From the NCBI GenBank assembly GCA_963691705.1, contig OY829544.1, positions 36,787,917 through 36,851,916 of the forward strand: 64,000 bases of DNA. The letters are read 5' to 3'. The notes under the pieces were generated by a model, which had not been told where the DNA came from, searched no databases, and worked only from the letters and a program-made list of their open reading frames with translations. Positions 41,524 to 51,560 of the stretch are shown here, one piece after another; position 1 is the first letter of the stretch, and each line of letters opens with the position of its first letter. Source of the DNA: Viola odorata. Taxonomy: Eukaryota > Streptophyta > Magnoliopsida > Malpighiales > Violaceae. Made by a program: the position numbers and the translations under genes.

Positions 41524-43577
41524 CTACCCGCTACCGCTACCGGCACCAAAGTTTTCTCCCCCGGAGGAAGACGCATCGTTTCCACCTTTATTAACCTTGT
41601 CTATTATGGCAGAAACACAATCGGCAACATCGGTCGGACTGAAGGAGCCGCTCCCGAAATGGGCAGCGAGCCCAGAAGTGAGGGCCTCCAGGACTTTCTT
41701 CTTCCAAAGCTCCATCTTTAGCGGAAGCCTAGAAAATTCCTCGTTTTGAGCCAGCATTTCTTCGCGAAGAAGAAGATTTTTCTCTTTTTCCAAAGCTAAC
41801 TCCGCCTTCAGAACATCGGCTATCGTTTTCCCTTTGGATTTTTCTCTACTCAGTTCCTTCTGAGAATCGTCATAAAGACGCGTCAGCAATCCCATCTGTT
41901 CTAACGACCGGTCAAGCTGCACCTTCTGAGCACACATGGCATGGGCAGAATCTCGCATTTCGCTGTCAAAAGCCTCTACCGCATAGTGAAAATAACGGAA
42001 GATATCAAGAGAATCATTCACAACATGCCTGCAGCGAGCTCTTGGCGAAAGCTGAAGGAATTTCTCTTTCTCTGAAGAAGAGCTCATCATTTCTCCTATC
42101 AGAGGCGCGGTGAACTCATCCCTTGAGAAGGGATTTTCTACCCCTACAACATGGAGGCTGTTGAAGCCAAAGCCCGCCAAGTCCATACGATAGCGCGAAA
42201 TCCCTTTGGGACCGTCAGGAGAAAGATTGATCATCGGAGTCGGAGGAGAACCTTTATTACTCACCTCGGAGATAGAAGTGAAAAACAATCGAGGAAGATC
42301 CGTGAGCGGTAGCCTAGAAGCTGGAGAAGTCGTCGTCGCCACATCAGGAATAAATTGAGAAATGGGAGAGTTAGGAGCGTTAGGTGGCGGAGGAGAATCT
42401 GTCACCAACGAGACTGTAGCAGCGGTAGGAGGGCAGACCGTCGACCCGTCAGCAACTATTGCGGGTTGAGAAACTCTTGCCATAGAAAAAATGGCAGGCG
42501 CTGCGGCAATCCTCGCGACAGCATGATCAGAAGAGGTCCCGGTAGCCTGCCCATCCATGCTCACCCTCAGTTTCTTTCGCTGAAGCGAAGAGGCATGACA
42601 AAGGTCTGGCTTGACATCCATGTCTTCGCTTTGGCTGCTATCGTCACTATCAACTAGCCGAGTCACAGGCTGACTTATATTTATCCCTCCCTGACGAGGC
42701 GGTAGCCAGTTGTCGATAAAGCGAGATGCCCGCGCGGAAATAACGCGCCCTCGCCCCCTCCCAGCGACTGTCTTTGTTTTTCCCTTTTTGGGCGGAATGC
42801 CCCGAGGACCGGAACGTGAGGCAGGAGGGGAGGCAGGTATAGTTCTGAGCGGCATCACATTCAAGGGGGCGTTAGCTCCCCCTGAGGGCTGCCCGTCAGT
42901 ATCTCCTGATAATGGAGTATGTGAGAACATAAAAGGATGAAAGAAGGAAAATGCGAAGAAAGACAAAACTCACCCATAACACACTCGTCTAGAAGCTTGT
43001 ACAAGGATAATTCTCGAATGCGATAACGAGTACTCTTATCTAGAAAAGCATTAGCTTGATCAAGCTCGCTCCTAGTCAGCACCACTGGGTTTGCCCAAAG
43101 GGGACCTATAAGCTCTTGATTAAAGCCGCAGCGCCACCAACGGGACGGTAGCTCAAGAATAAAGAAGCTATTTTTCCAGTCAGCCACAGTCCTCTCAAAG
43201 CCACAAAATCGCTGCCAGAATGATTGCATAAACGCGTCATCCCACCTTGGAGTAATACTGATTAAACAATCATGACAGGTCATGCTAAAGAATTTGCGAA
43301 ATAAATTAAGAGATGGGGCGAGAATGCCCTCCAACTCGCAAGCGCGAAGAAAGGCATAAACCCCACACCAGGAAGAAGGAGTTATCTGGGCAGGATTAAG
43401 CTTGTATTCCCGCAGTAATGCTATTATTGAGTCATGAACTGGGAGACGAAAACCATAGAGAAACATTTTAAAATAAACCAATCTATAGTTTCCCCACAGT
43501 GGATCGTGAAGGCGCATGTCACCCTCGGGAATGGTGGGGACGCACCCGGGAGGGAAAGTGATACCATTCTCCTCCAA
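41524..43577 (-). CDS. Tat antisense gene B: 'gypsy type transposon' domain plus coiled coil, two exons
   Basis: Minus strand. Exon 1 is open from at least 43577 (the first in-frame ATG is at 43517) to 42974 and holds LHDPLWGNYRLVYFKM, FRLPVHDSIIALLREYKLNPAQ, LNLFRKFFSM and WKNSFFILELP, the Pfam 'putative gypsy type transposon' pattern. Donor ATGG/GTGAGT at 42973, acceptor CATTATCAG at 42906; the 68-nt intron removal keeps frame into exon 2 (42905-41524): basic PPKKGKTKTVAGRGRGR, acidic DSDDSSQSEDMD, a coiled coil (SREKSKGKTIADVLKAELAL), and a Gly/Ser end. Exon 2 is 460 codons. It runs against pol, as in Grande. No catalytic motif is seen. An upstream intron (43728-43651) is possible. Confidence 0.75.
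42906..42973 (-). other. Intron of antisense gene B (68 nt)
   Basis: Minus strand GTGAGTTTTGTC at the 5' end and CACATACTCCATTATCAG at the 3' end, pyrimidine-rich inside. Exon ends ATGG and GAGATACT join to a continuous frame. Gene C has a donor at the same codon context (RMG). Confidence 0.7.
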
Positions 43578-44183
43578 CTCAGCGTTTAAAACTGTATCGC
43601 AAGAGAAAATACTGGGTGATTGTACGATTTCTGGATCTACGGGTCTCTAGAGAAATCATCTAGTTCTAGTCACAACCATAATAAACTAATGAACAGAAAA
43701 TCTGAAGGGATGAAGTGATACCTCGAAGGGAAAGATCTGCGGACAGAATTGGCGAAGGGCGAAGGTCGGACGAGAACCTTTTTCAGAGAAAATATAGGAA
43801 AGGGAGAAAATTTGAAATAAGGGCAAAAAGCATTAGAAAGAGAAGATAATCTCTTTTAAAGACCTAAAATGTCATAGCATTAACTGAACCACTAGTCGCG
43901 CGAGGACACGTGTAAAAGAAATGGGCCACGTGGAATAATGCTCAGAAGATAGAAGCAAGCAGTTACTCGCCACGACTTACCAAGTGGCAGTTAATGATTG
44001 GCCAAGTCAAAGCAGTTACAGAGCACCTGACGTAGCAAAGTTAATGTTTTTGTGTCAGCTATCGATAAATTCACACGGTGGCAAGGGAAAGAAAAACATC
44101 AGTTTATTGATTAAAAGCCCTACGACATCTACAGCGAACCTAACGCTAGGCCACTAATCCTCGTTAGGCCAGTACATGTCATA
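43578..44183 (-). promoter_or_regulatory. Upstream region of antisense gene B
   Basis: On the minus strand a possible TATA (TCTTTAAAAGA, about 43853-43863) is followed by a pyrimidine-rich leader, a donor-like CGAG/GTATCAC (43728) and an acceptor TGATTTCTCTAG (43651), after which the frame is open into the gene (RPVDPEIVQSP). The start codon is therefore uncertain. No other gene. Confidence 0.45.
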
Positions 44184-44639
44184 CTAAAAAACGTCGTCAT
44201 CATCCGAGAGCGGCAGACCTCCGTTGTAGGGAGGAAAAGGCTCGTCAATCCTACAGGGCCTTTGGTTAAGCTTAGGCACCGGGCTTGTCGAGGGAGTAGC
44301 CTCCTCTATTGAAGCGGCGCGGGAGCCCTTCCCCATAGTAAATGCGGCTGGCCTTGAGTTGGCGTTCTGAATAGAGACTCTCTCCTCTGAAGGAGGACAA
44401 AGGGCAGACGGTGACGTTTCATCACCTTTCTGTAGTGCAAAGTAGTGAGGCTCATAACCGGCGAAGAAAGATTCAAAGGTCTTCTTTGTTTTCTTTGGGT
44501 TCTTGCGACCCCGGCGTTTGGCAAGGCGTTTGGTAGGCCTCCATGGAGGTGAGGAAGGAGGATTGTCTGAATCTGGCGAAGTTGGAGGAGTCGGCGGAGA
44601 GTTACGCGCCGCAGTATCAGGAAAGTAGGAATCTGCCAT
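44184..44639 (-). CDS. Tat antisense ORF A, small basic/Ser-Pro-rich protein
   Basis: 151 codons, intact. ATG at 44639. The N-terminus is Pro/Ser-rich (PPTPPTSPDSDNPPSSPP), then a strongly basic patch at residues about 35-55 (KRLAKRRGRKNPKKTKKT) like a nuclear localisation signal, and an acidic end (LSDDDDVF). I recognise no domain. A TATA-like box lies 70-80 nt upstream. It is the first antisense ORF inside the 3' LTR, so it may be transcribed from its own promoter or from antisense LTR activity. It could also be an N-terminal exon of the genes B/C type. Confidence 0.5.
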   Translation of the reverse strand: MADSYFPDTAARNSPPTPPTSPDSDNPPSSPPWRPTKRLAKRRGRKNPKKTKKTFESFFAGYEPHYFALQKGDETSPSALCPPSEERVSIQNANSRPAAFTMGKGSRAASIEEATPSTSPVPKLNQRPCRIDEPFPPYNGGLPLSDDDDVF

Positions 44640-44710
44640 TAAATCACAAGTAATCCAAGAAAAGAAATAAGAAGAAGAAGGTGAGCAAGAAAAAGGAGAG
44701 AAAAAGCCCC

Positions 44711-44720
44711 TTTAAATAGC
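44711..44720 (-). promoter_or_regulatory. TATA-like box of antisense ORF A
   Basis: Minus strand GCTATTTAAA, 72-81 nt upstream of the ATG at 44639, followed by a pyrimidine-rich leader (CTTTTTCTCTCC). Confidence 0.5.
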
Positions 44721-44765
44721 TAAGGAAAAGGATATCCCGATCTCTTTGCGTGTCCCTTGAATGCA

Positions 44766-44965
44766 NNNNNNNNNNNNNNNNNNNNNNNNNNNNNNNNNNN
44801 NNNNNNNNNNNNNNNNNNNNNNNNNNNNNNNNNNNNNNNNNNNNNNNNNNNNNNNNNNNNNNNNNNNNNNNNNNNNNNNNNNNNNNNNNNNNNNNNNNNN
44901 NNNNNNNNNNNNNNNNNNNNNNNNNNNNNNNNNNNNNNNNNNNNNNNNNNNNNNNNNNNNNNNNN
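44766..44965. other. Assembly gap (200 N) at Tat 3' LTR
   Basis: Exactly 200 N, the twin of the gap in the 5' LTR. Confidence 0.99.
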
Positions 44966-45060
44966 TCCGGCGTTGTGCATGTACACCGGACGTCGTGGAC
45001 AGTCGACCTCAAGGCTCATAATCCTCTACAATGCTACAGCGAACAGATCGAATCTTATCA
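44766..45060 (+). repeat. Tat 3' LTR (mostly in a 200-N gap)
   Basis: Only the last 95 bp (44966-45060) are visible, matching the 5' LTR end and finishing AATCTTATCA. The start TGATAACAAT is not found before the gap, so it lies within the N run 44766-44965. The PPT is also hidden, or within the purine-rich stretch before the gap. Confidence 0.85.
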
Positions 45061-45065
45061 GTAAT
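45061..45065 (+). repeat. Right target-site duplication of the Tat element (GTAAT)
   Basis: GTAAT follows TTATCA and matches 5732-5736. The following TTTGACACA is taken as the rest of the Athila LTR. Confidence 0.85.
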
Positions 45066-45785
45066 TTTGACACATGTAATTTTTTCCTGATTAAGGAAAA
45101 ATTTGGTGAGTACAGGTAATTTACACCAGTGTGGTAAAAAATACAGTTGGAAAAACCCATATAAGTAATTGGTGAAACAATCAAACTCGGCATACCAAAT
45201 TAAACATGGATGCATTCTATAATTTCTATAAAAAGAATAGAAAAGCAAATTGGAGAGACATGGGAAGACAAGGACATGTGTACTAAATCAATAACGGATA
45301 TCGATGTAATACCCGTGCGAGTTAACTTATATTTTATTCTGTTATTGCTTATAATTTGGATACTCTCACGAGAAGAGAAGAGAGTAGATTGTAAAGGATT
45401 GAGCTCCTCTAAATTTTTGAGAAATTTGAACTATTCAATAAAATTGGACGGATGAGATTAAAAATTCAAGTCATTAATGAGTTGACCACTTGTTGGTAAA
45501 ATGTTGTGTCCAATGTGTTGTAAACTTGTAATATACTTACCGTCAAGGAAAGAAATTTCTCTTCATCAATGTGCCTGTGCTATAGAGTCCGGTGCCTAGG
45601 TTTGCATTTAACTGTATTTGGTTTATATGTAATTTCAAACATTTGTAAGTAGGAATAACAACAATGAACAGAGTTAAACTTTAATTGGCATCTCATTGCT
45701 AACTCGTCCTAGACGAGGTAAAAGTACCCCCAGGAACAAACAAACAAACTCAACTACATCCCCATTCTACATTAACCCAGGTCTC
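45066..45785. other. Athila LTR end, then unassigned AT-rich DNA
   Basis: The first 7-9 bases (TTTGACACA) probably finish the Athila LTR. After that I see no gene; open frames such as 45210-45455 have no recognisable content. Confidence 0.4.
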
Positions 45786-46181
45786 CTAATCCTTTTGCCC
45801 TGCGTTGGAGCTGCCAGCAAATGCCGAAGTAGGCACAAAAAGTATGATGTCTCGAAAGTCAGCCGCTGCAGCAGTTGTTTTGTTAGCGATTTCTCCTTCC
45901 AACTTCAATATATCAATCCACTATTGGAGGAGAGTAATTGTAGTTCTGCAACTGGCCACCGTGTTGATGAGAGCCTCCCTATACTTCATGTCTTTCTCAG
46001 TTTCTGTCCTCCTAGACATATCCTCAATCTGCCTTTGCAGGAATGCTTCGTGATGCCTCATACGATTGATCTCCTTCTTCAGTGATTCTTTCTGCTACGT
46101 ACGTACGATCGCGGCATCCATAATCGTGTTGCCGGCATGCATGACATCATTTTGCAGTTTCACTTTAGTGTTGGGATTCAT
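45786..46181 (-). pseudogene. Unidentified decayed ORF, coiled-coil-like
   Basis: Minus-strand frame of 132 codons from ATG 46181 to TAG 45786, broken by two in-frame TAGs. The readable parts, KKEINRMRHHEAFLQRQIED and KDMKYREALINTVASC, are helical and charged. I do not recognise a family. It could be a host gene fragment, for example a piece of a transposase-associated or regulatory protein. It is the only non-retrotransposon coding candidate in the window. Confidence 0.3.
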
Positions 46182-47453
46182 CCTTTTTTTAGAAGGAAGC
46201 TGTTCGGTTATCTTATGCGCAGGTTAGTTGAGTTAACAAATAGTTGTAAGATTGTTAATATATGCGAGAGATGAAGAAATTGAAAAAAATGAAGAGGGGA
46301 AGAAAGAGGAAATGAGCCATGAATATGAGAAATATAATCATGATTTTTCTCAGATCTTGTGAAATTAAACCATATTGAATGAAGAGGAAGGGATTTCGAG
46401 AAGAAAGGTGTTAAGTTAAGTGGTGACTCTAAGATGGATGGGTGAAGAAAATAATTTAATCATAGAAGAAGAAACAACAAAAATGAAGAATGAAGACAGG
46501 CTGCGACTGCGGCACAAGGAGTAAAATGAGATCTAGGGTTTTTCAATTTTTTTATAAATTTAATATTTCAGATCATTGGCTGGGCTTCTACGATTTATTA
46601 TGGTTTGTAAATAAAAAAAACGTTGACCAAAATAAATAATAAAGACAGGAGTATCAACAAAATTAAAAGTGATGAAAGAATATCCTTTTAATTTTTAAAA
46701 CTAAAATGATTAGAAATGATATTTATTAGATATTTTAATTTTAATTTATAACAGATAATATTAGCTTTGTTATAATAGCATATTTTTAAAAAACTAACAC
46801 GAGGTTGTAGTTAAATTAGTTAGTGCATGTTATTTTTAATCAAAAAAAATTAATCTTTCCTTCTCTCGATCCGATCCCCCATCCTATTCTGGAAACTAAG
46901 GTTTAAAAAAATTGAATTAATTATAGAATAATATATTATATATTATATTAAGTAATAAGTATTGCAATTATTTTAGGTACAATATCAAGTATTGCAAATT
47001 AATCTTATAGGCAATTGGTTTTTGTCATGGCTCATTAATTCGGCTTTAATAGATTATGATTAAATCCAATGAAAGTAATTAATTTTTGAACAGGCCATGA
47101 GATTTTGTTGGATAAGTTTTAACCGAAGCTAATTTTGTTAAAAATAATTTCTTATTATATGTACGGGTAACATTTTGTATATAAATAGTGTGAATAAGAA
47201 GAGATTAAGGAGGACGATCACATTGTTATTAATAATCTGGATAATCACATAGTTAGCTAACGAGTGTTTTCCAATTCATAATAGAGAATCAAAGTTCCAA
47301 AAAGAAAAAAAATACCCAATAGAAAATTATCATATGGTACTTCTTCAACAAATTATGTATAAATTTGTATATATATGGTTGTTGTTTTAGTAAATCAGTC
47401 GGTTCAATCCGATTAAACTAGTGAATTAGTAACTCATGAGTTAGGCAGTTCAA
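46182..47453. other. AT-rich stretch without recognisable gene
   Basis: Many A/T runs, no ORF of note, no repeat structure that I can see. Possibly host intergenic DNA or very old repeats. Confidence 0.5.
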
Positions 47454-47957
47454 TGTATTAACGGTTCTGAAGTACGATGCTGTTCGATATATTATGTAAT
47501 TAGTTTAATTAATTATTTAAGTTAGAGTTCGAGTAGAAGTAGGAAAATACTTGTAATTCTATTCCTAGTAGGTTTCGCGCATGCCTATATAAGGAGTGCA
47601 CAAACTCATTTAAAATAAGAGCTTATTTTGATTAATGAAAATTCAGAGAATGTTTCTCTAAATTGTTCATGCGTGAACTTTGTTCATTCTTGAGTCCGAA
47701 CAATCGATTAGGTTAGCAAGTAAAACCCGAAAGTTCAAACCCCCATTGATTCATAGCTCTAGTTTGATATTCACAGGTTGAATATAGGGTTAGAGATCGT
47801 TTCAAGAACCTCACTTGATAAGTTTAGTTTGGTTAACACAGGTTGTTAACAAGGTTAAATAGTCTTGTTGAGTCTATCTATTTCCACATCGAAATCCAGA
47901 CCTTGAACTAGATCACAAATTAAAGTATACGCCTCATAGGCAACTAGGATCCTATCA
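47454..47957 (+). repeat. Chromovirus-like 5' LTR
   Basis: The end CCTATCA is set by the PBS; the start TGTATTAAC is inferred from alignment to 53228. TATA box TATATAAG at 47586-47593. From about 47486 it aligns with the 3' LTR. Confidence 0.75.
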
Positions 47958-48785
47958 GTTGGTAGCGGAGCTTAAGGCGTTCAAAGGTTTGGCATCTATC
48001 CTTTTATTTATTTGTTTGTTTTCAATTGTTGAGATTGGTTCTTCTTCTACCCCGATCTATAACCAATCTCCTTGTGTCCCGTGTGTTAGTTATTTTGTGT
48101 GTCTTGCATCGAGCTAGGTTAGCTCTTGTGTGCGTATTGTCTAGCAAATTGTTATGCGATTTGTGTGTCTTTCAATTATTTAAATTTTGTCCACAAAAGT
48201 GTCATAAAATACCAAAAAGAGTCTTTACTTTAATTGTTATTTAAAGTTTCGTTCAAAAAAAAAAAACAGAAGAGAAGCAAAATACAAAATACTAGAAGGT
48301 ATTTCAAAACTATTTCAAAAAGAATCATTCAATTTGGTGGTCGGAATCCAAAGATATTAACGATACAAATCGCAAACCTTAATTCGCACATATACACTTG
48401 TCTACGGCTTTGTGAATTGTTTGGATAATTCGAGTCACTTTGAGCCTTTTTTGATTCCATATAATTATCTTCTATTCCAGTTGTATATTTGTTTAGTTGA
48501 TTGCTCTTGCAACTACTCAAGTATTCGACATCCAAGATTATTTCGAAGCTAGTTGTCTTTGTGTGTCTTTTTGTAAGCTTTCATTGAAACTCTTGAGTCA
48601 CTAACACTTGCATGTGAACAATTTGTAGGAACTTATGAGTGATTTTGTGAGTTTAATAGAGAGTTTAAATACGAGAGTAAACACGTGAGGGAGTGCTAGG
48701 TTTAGTTCAATTTTACACTGTTTGTTCTTGTTATGAAGTTTCAAGAAAGTCAAGCGGATCAGAGAAAGGATCGGAAGGAGCTTTG
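47958..48785 (+). promoter_or_regulatory. Chromovirus-like PBS and leader
   Basis: GTTGGTAGCGGAGC directly follows the LTR; TGG at 47960 fits a PBS and resembles a variant of the initiator-Met type TGGTATCAGAGC. The leader of about 820 nt has no gene and is A/T-rich with several T-runs. Confidence 0.65.
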
Positions 48786-49952
48786 ATGAGTGAGGTCCTT
48801 AAACTACTCCAAAACCTCAATACCAAATTCGAAGCATTCGAGGGATGGCAGGTAGGTATAGATAAGAAATTTGAAGTACTATTGGACAAGAAGGAAGGTG
48901 TAGCTACTCAGCGGTTTACACAAACCCTAAATCCGGATAACGCTAAGCATTTGTATGATAGTCCACGACACGAGGAGGACACTAAGGAATTATTTGGAGG
49001 AATACCCGAGGGATACGTTAGTGGAGGAGAAGAAGAGACGAGGTTCGTGACTGGACCAATAGCGCATAACACGCCACATCAACGCGCACCCCCGCACAAG
49101 CCCCATGGGCATGCCATACAGAATAAGCGCCAAGTGCCTCATGCACGATGGCACGCGGAGCTCGAAGATGATGACTTCGACCATGATAAGCATGACCAAA
49201 ATTATGAGCGGCAATCTAAACATGATGAGAGACGTGACTCCAATTTGGGCTGTATCAAGATGAAGATTTTGCCTTTTGATGGCAAGGACGATCCGGACGC
49301 TTATTTAGCGTGGGAAAGGAAGGTTAAGTCGATCTTCCTTTGCCACAATTATTCGGAGGATAAAAAGATTAAGTTGGCTTAAGTGGAATTTAGCGGCTAT
49401 GCGATCCATTGGTTGGATCAACTTAATAAGACTAGGCAAAGAGTTAGAGCCAGTCCAATTCCCACTTGGGAAGAGATGAAGATTTTCATGAGGGAACATT
49501 TTGTACCCACCTATTTCCACATTGATCTTCACAAACAATTTCAGACTTTGACGCAAGGAAGTAGGATTGTGGGAGAATATTTTAATGAGATGGAAATAGC
49601 GCTAGCTAGAGCGCAAGTGGTCGAGGACACAGAGGCTATGATGGCGAGATTTCTTAATGGACTTAACCAAGAGATAGGCAATGCGTTAGAGCTAACGCAT
49701 TACACTACACTACAAGAGATGTTACACATAGCCATTAAAATCGAGAGACAAAGGAAGGCAGCAAGACCTTCTTATGCCACATCGGGTTCGACTACTATAA
49801 GAGCCACACCATGGAAGAAGACGTCTTGGGCGAAAGATAACAAAAGTACAAGAGAACTACCTAGGGTTTGGTCGTACACTTATGACACCAAGAGTGTGAT
49901 GAATGCTCAAGTACTTTCAAAGGTCTATAACAATAATCCTCCTAATGCCTAG
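48786..49952 (+). pseudogene. Chromovirus-like gag
   Basis: The start is taken at ATG 48786 (MSEVLKLLQNLNTKFEAFEGWQ), homologous to the minus-strand fragment at 53753-53950. A TAA at 49380-49382 interrupts the core just before VEFSGYAIHWLDQL; the same frame then continues to a TAG at 49950-49952. The Retrotrans_gag core is clear: LPFDGKDDPDAYLAWERKV, IPTWEEMKIFMREHFVP, LTQGSRIVGEYFNEM. Gag would form the particle. Confidence 0.85.
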
Positions 49953-50640
49953 TAAATAAAATACTGACCAAGGATATTGTTTGCTTCATGTGTGTCGGGA
50001 AAGGCCATAGGCAAGCCAATTTCCCCAACAGGCGAGTCTTACTCATTAGGGAAAATGGAGACCTAGAGTCAGATGACGACCAAGAAATTGATGAGTCTGG
50101 ATGTGTGGAGGAAGAAAAGGAAGGAACTAGTTTGGATAATGATGGTAAGATAAAGGTAACTGATCATTCTCTCAATCTTGTGATTAGGCGTAATCTTAGC
50201 TCCCAAACCAAGACCGAAGCATATGAGGAAGAACAACGAGAAAACTTATTTCATGCTCGTTGTTGGATCAATAAGAAGGTATGTTCCTTGATCATTGACA
50301 ATGAGAGTTGCACAAATTGCGCAAGTACATTGTTAGTGTACAAATTGCGGTTGCCGACCATAAAGCATCTAAAGCCTTACCTATTACAATGGATGAACAA
50401 TGGTAGCGAATTAAAGGTAACGACATAAGTATTACTTGTGTTCTCCATTGGTAAATACAAAGACAAGATCCTTTGTGATATCATTCCAATGCAATCAAGT
50501 CATATTTTACTTGGACGACCATGGAAATTCGATAGGGAGGCCAATCACGAAGGAAGGACTAATAGATATAAATTGGTGAAAGATGGAAACAAAATTCACC
50601 TTGGCGCCTCTAACACCGATTGAAGTTTTTGAGGATCAAC
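49953..50640 (+). pseudogene. Chromovirus-like zinc knuckle and protease
   Basis: The zinc knuckle CFMCVGKGHRQANF (about 49980-50021) lacks the last Cys (Phe instead). The protease active site reads LIIDNESCTN where relatives have D-G-(G/S)-S, so the motif is damaged. The frame stops at 50426-50428 and resumes at 50438 with SHILLGRPWKFDR. Both domains are non-functional as read. Confidence 0.75.
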
Positions 50641-51560
50641 ACTGGCTAATAAAGTCCTATGTCGAGTATGAAATTAATCAAAAGATTAAGAAAGAGAAAG
50701 GAGGACTAAGTGTTAAAAAGAAAGAGAAAAAATAAGCAAAACACCACGCATGAAAAGAGTTAGCATGTGAAAATTGACGTGTCAAAAAGACAGGATTCTA
50801 GCAAAAATTTGAGTGTTTACGCCAAAGGGAGAGAAGTGAGGCAAGTGTTCTTTTACTTTGGAGCAAGTTTATTTTCTTGGTTTTATTGTCAGTGTAGAAG
50901 GTGTTAAGGTTGACGAGGAGAAGATCAAGGTGATCAAGGAGTGGCCGACTCCAAAAAGCGCGAGCGACGTACGCTCATTCCATGGCTTAGCGAGCTTTTA
51001 TAGGCGCTTCATTAAGGATTTTAGCACTATTATGACACCATTGAATGAACTCACTAAGAAGAATACTTCTTTTGAGTGGGGATAACCGCAAGGGAAGCGT
51101 TCAACACGCTTAAGGAGCGTTTGTGTTCGGTGCCCGTCTTAGCCCTACCGGACTTCGATAAGGCATTTGAGGTTGAATGTGATGCGAGTGGGCTAGGGAT
51201 CGTGCTATTTTGATACAAGAAAAGTGACCCATTGCTTACTTTAGCAAGGAGTTGAAGGATGCTCAACTTAGGTATCCGACTTATGATAAGGAGCTTTACG
51301 CCCTTGTACGCGCACTAGAGGTTGACAACACTACTTGATGTCGCACGAGTTTATAGTACACACAGATCACTTGAATTTAAGTACCTTAAGGGATAAGGTA
51401 AATTGAACAAGCGCCATGCGACTTAGATGGAGTTTATAGAGTCTTTTCCCTATCACATTCAATACAAACAAGGTAAGGACAATATAGTGGCCGACGTACT
51501 ATCTCGAAGGTACGCTCCTATTACTTCTCTTAGTGCAAAGCTACTTTAATTTTCACTTTA
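50641..51560 (+). pseudogene. Chromovirus-like RT remnant and RNase H
   Basis: At about 50840 the sequence jumps from a linker to the end of RT ([22 protein letters not shown]), so the entire palm with its YVDD is deleted. The thumb ([19 protein letters not shown]) and RNase H ([12 protein letters not shown], then frameshifts; [11 protein letters not shown]) follow with several stops. Confidence 0.8.

Larger units (their letters stand above)
5737..45060 (+). mobile_element. Tat-lineage (Retand/Grande-like) Ty3/gypsy element carrying a nested Ogre
   Basis: It is bounded by LTR termini TGATAA and TTATCA and by GTAAT duplications. Without the nested 24.1-kb Ogre and its duplicated 5 bp it is about 15.2 kb, not counting unknown bases in two gaps. 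The order is 5' LTR, PBS, gag, protease, RT, RNase H, archaeal-type RNase H, integrase, tandem-repeat spacer, antisense genes, 3' LTR. A second RNase H and an antisense ORF downstream of pol are features described for the Tat lineage (Grande is the classic case). The coding frames contain several stops and frameshifts, so this copy is not autonomous. Confidence 0.92.
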
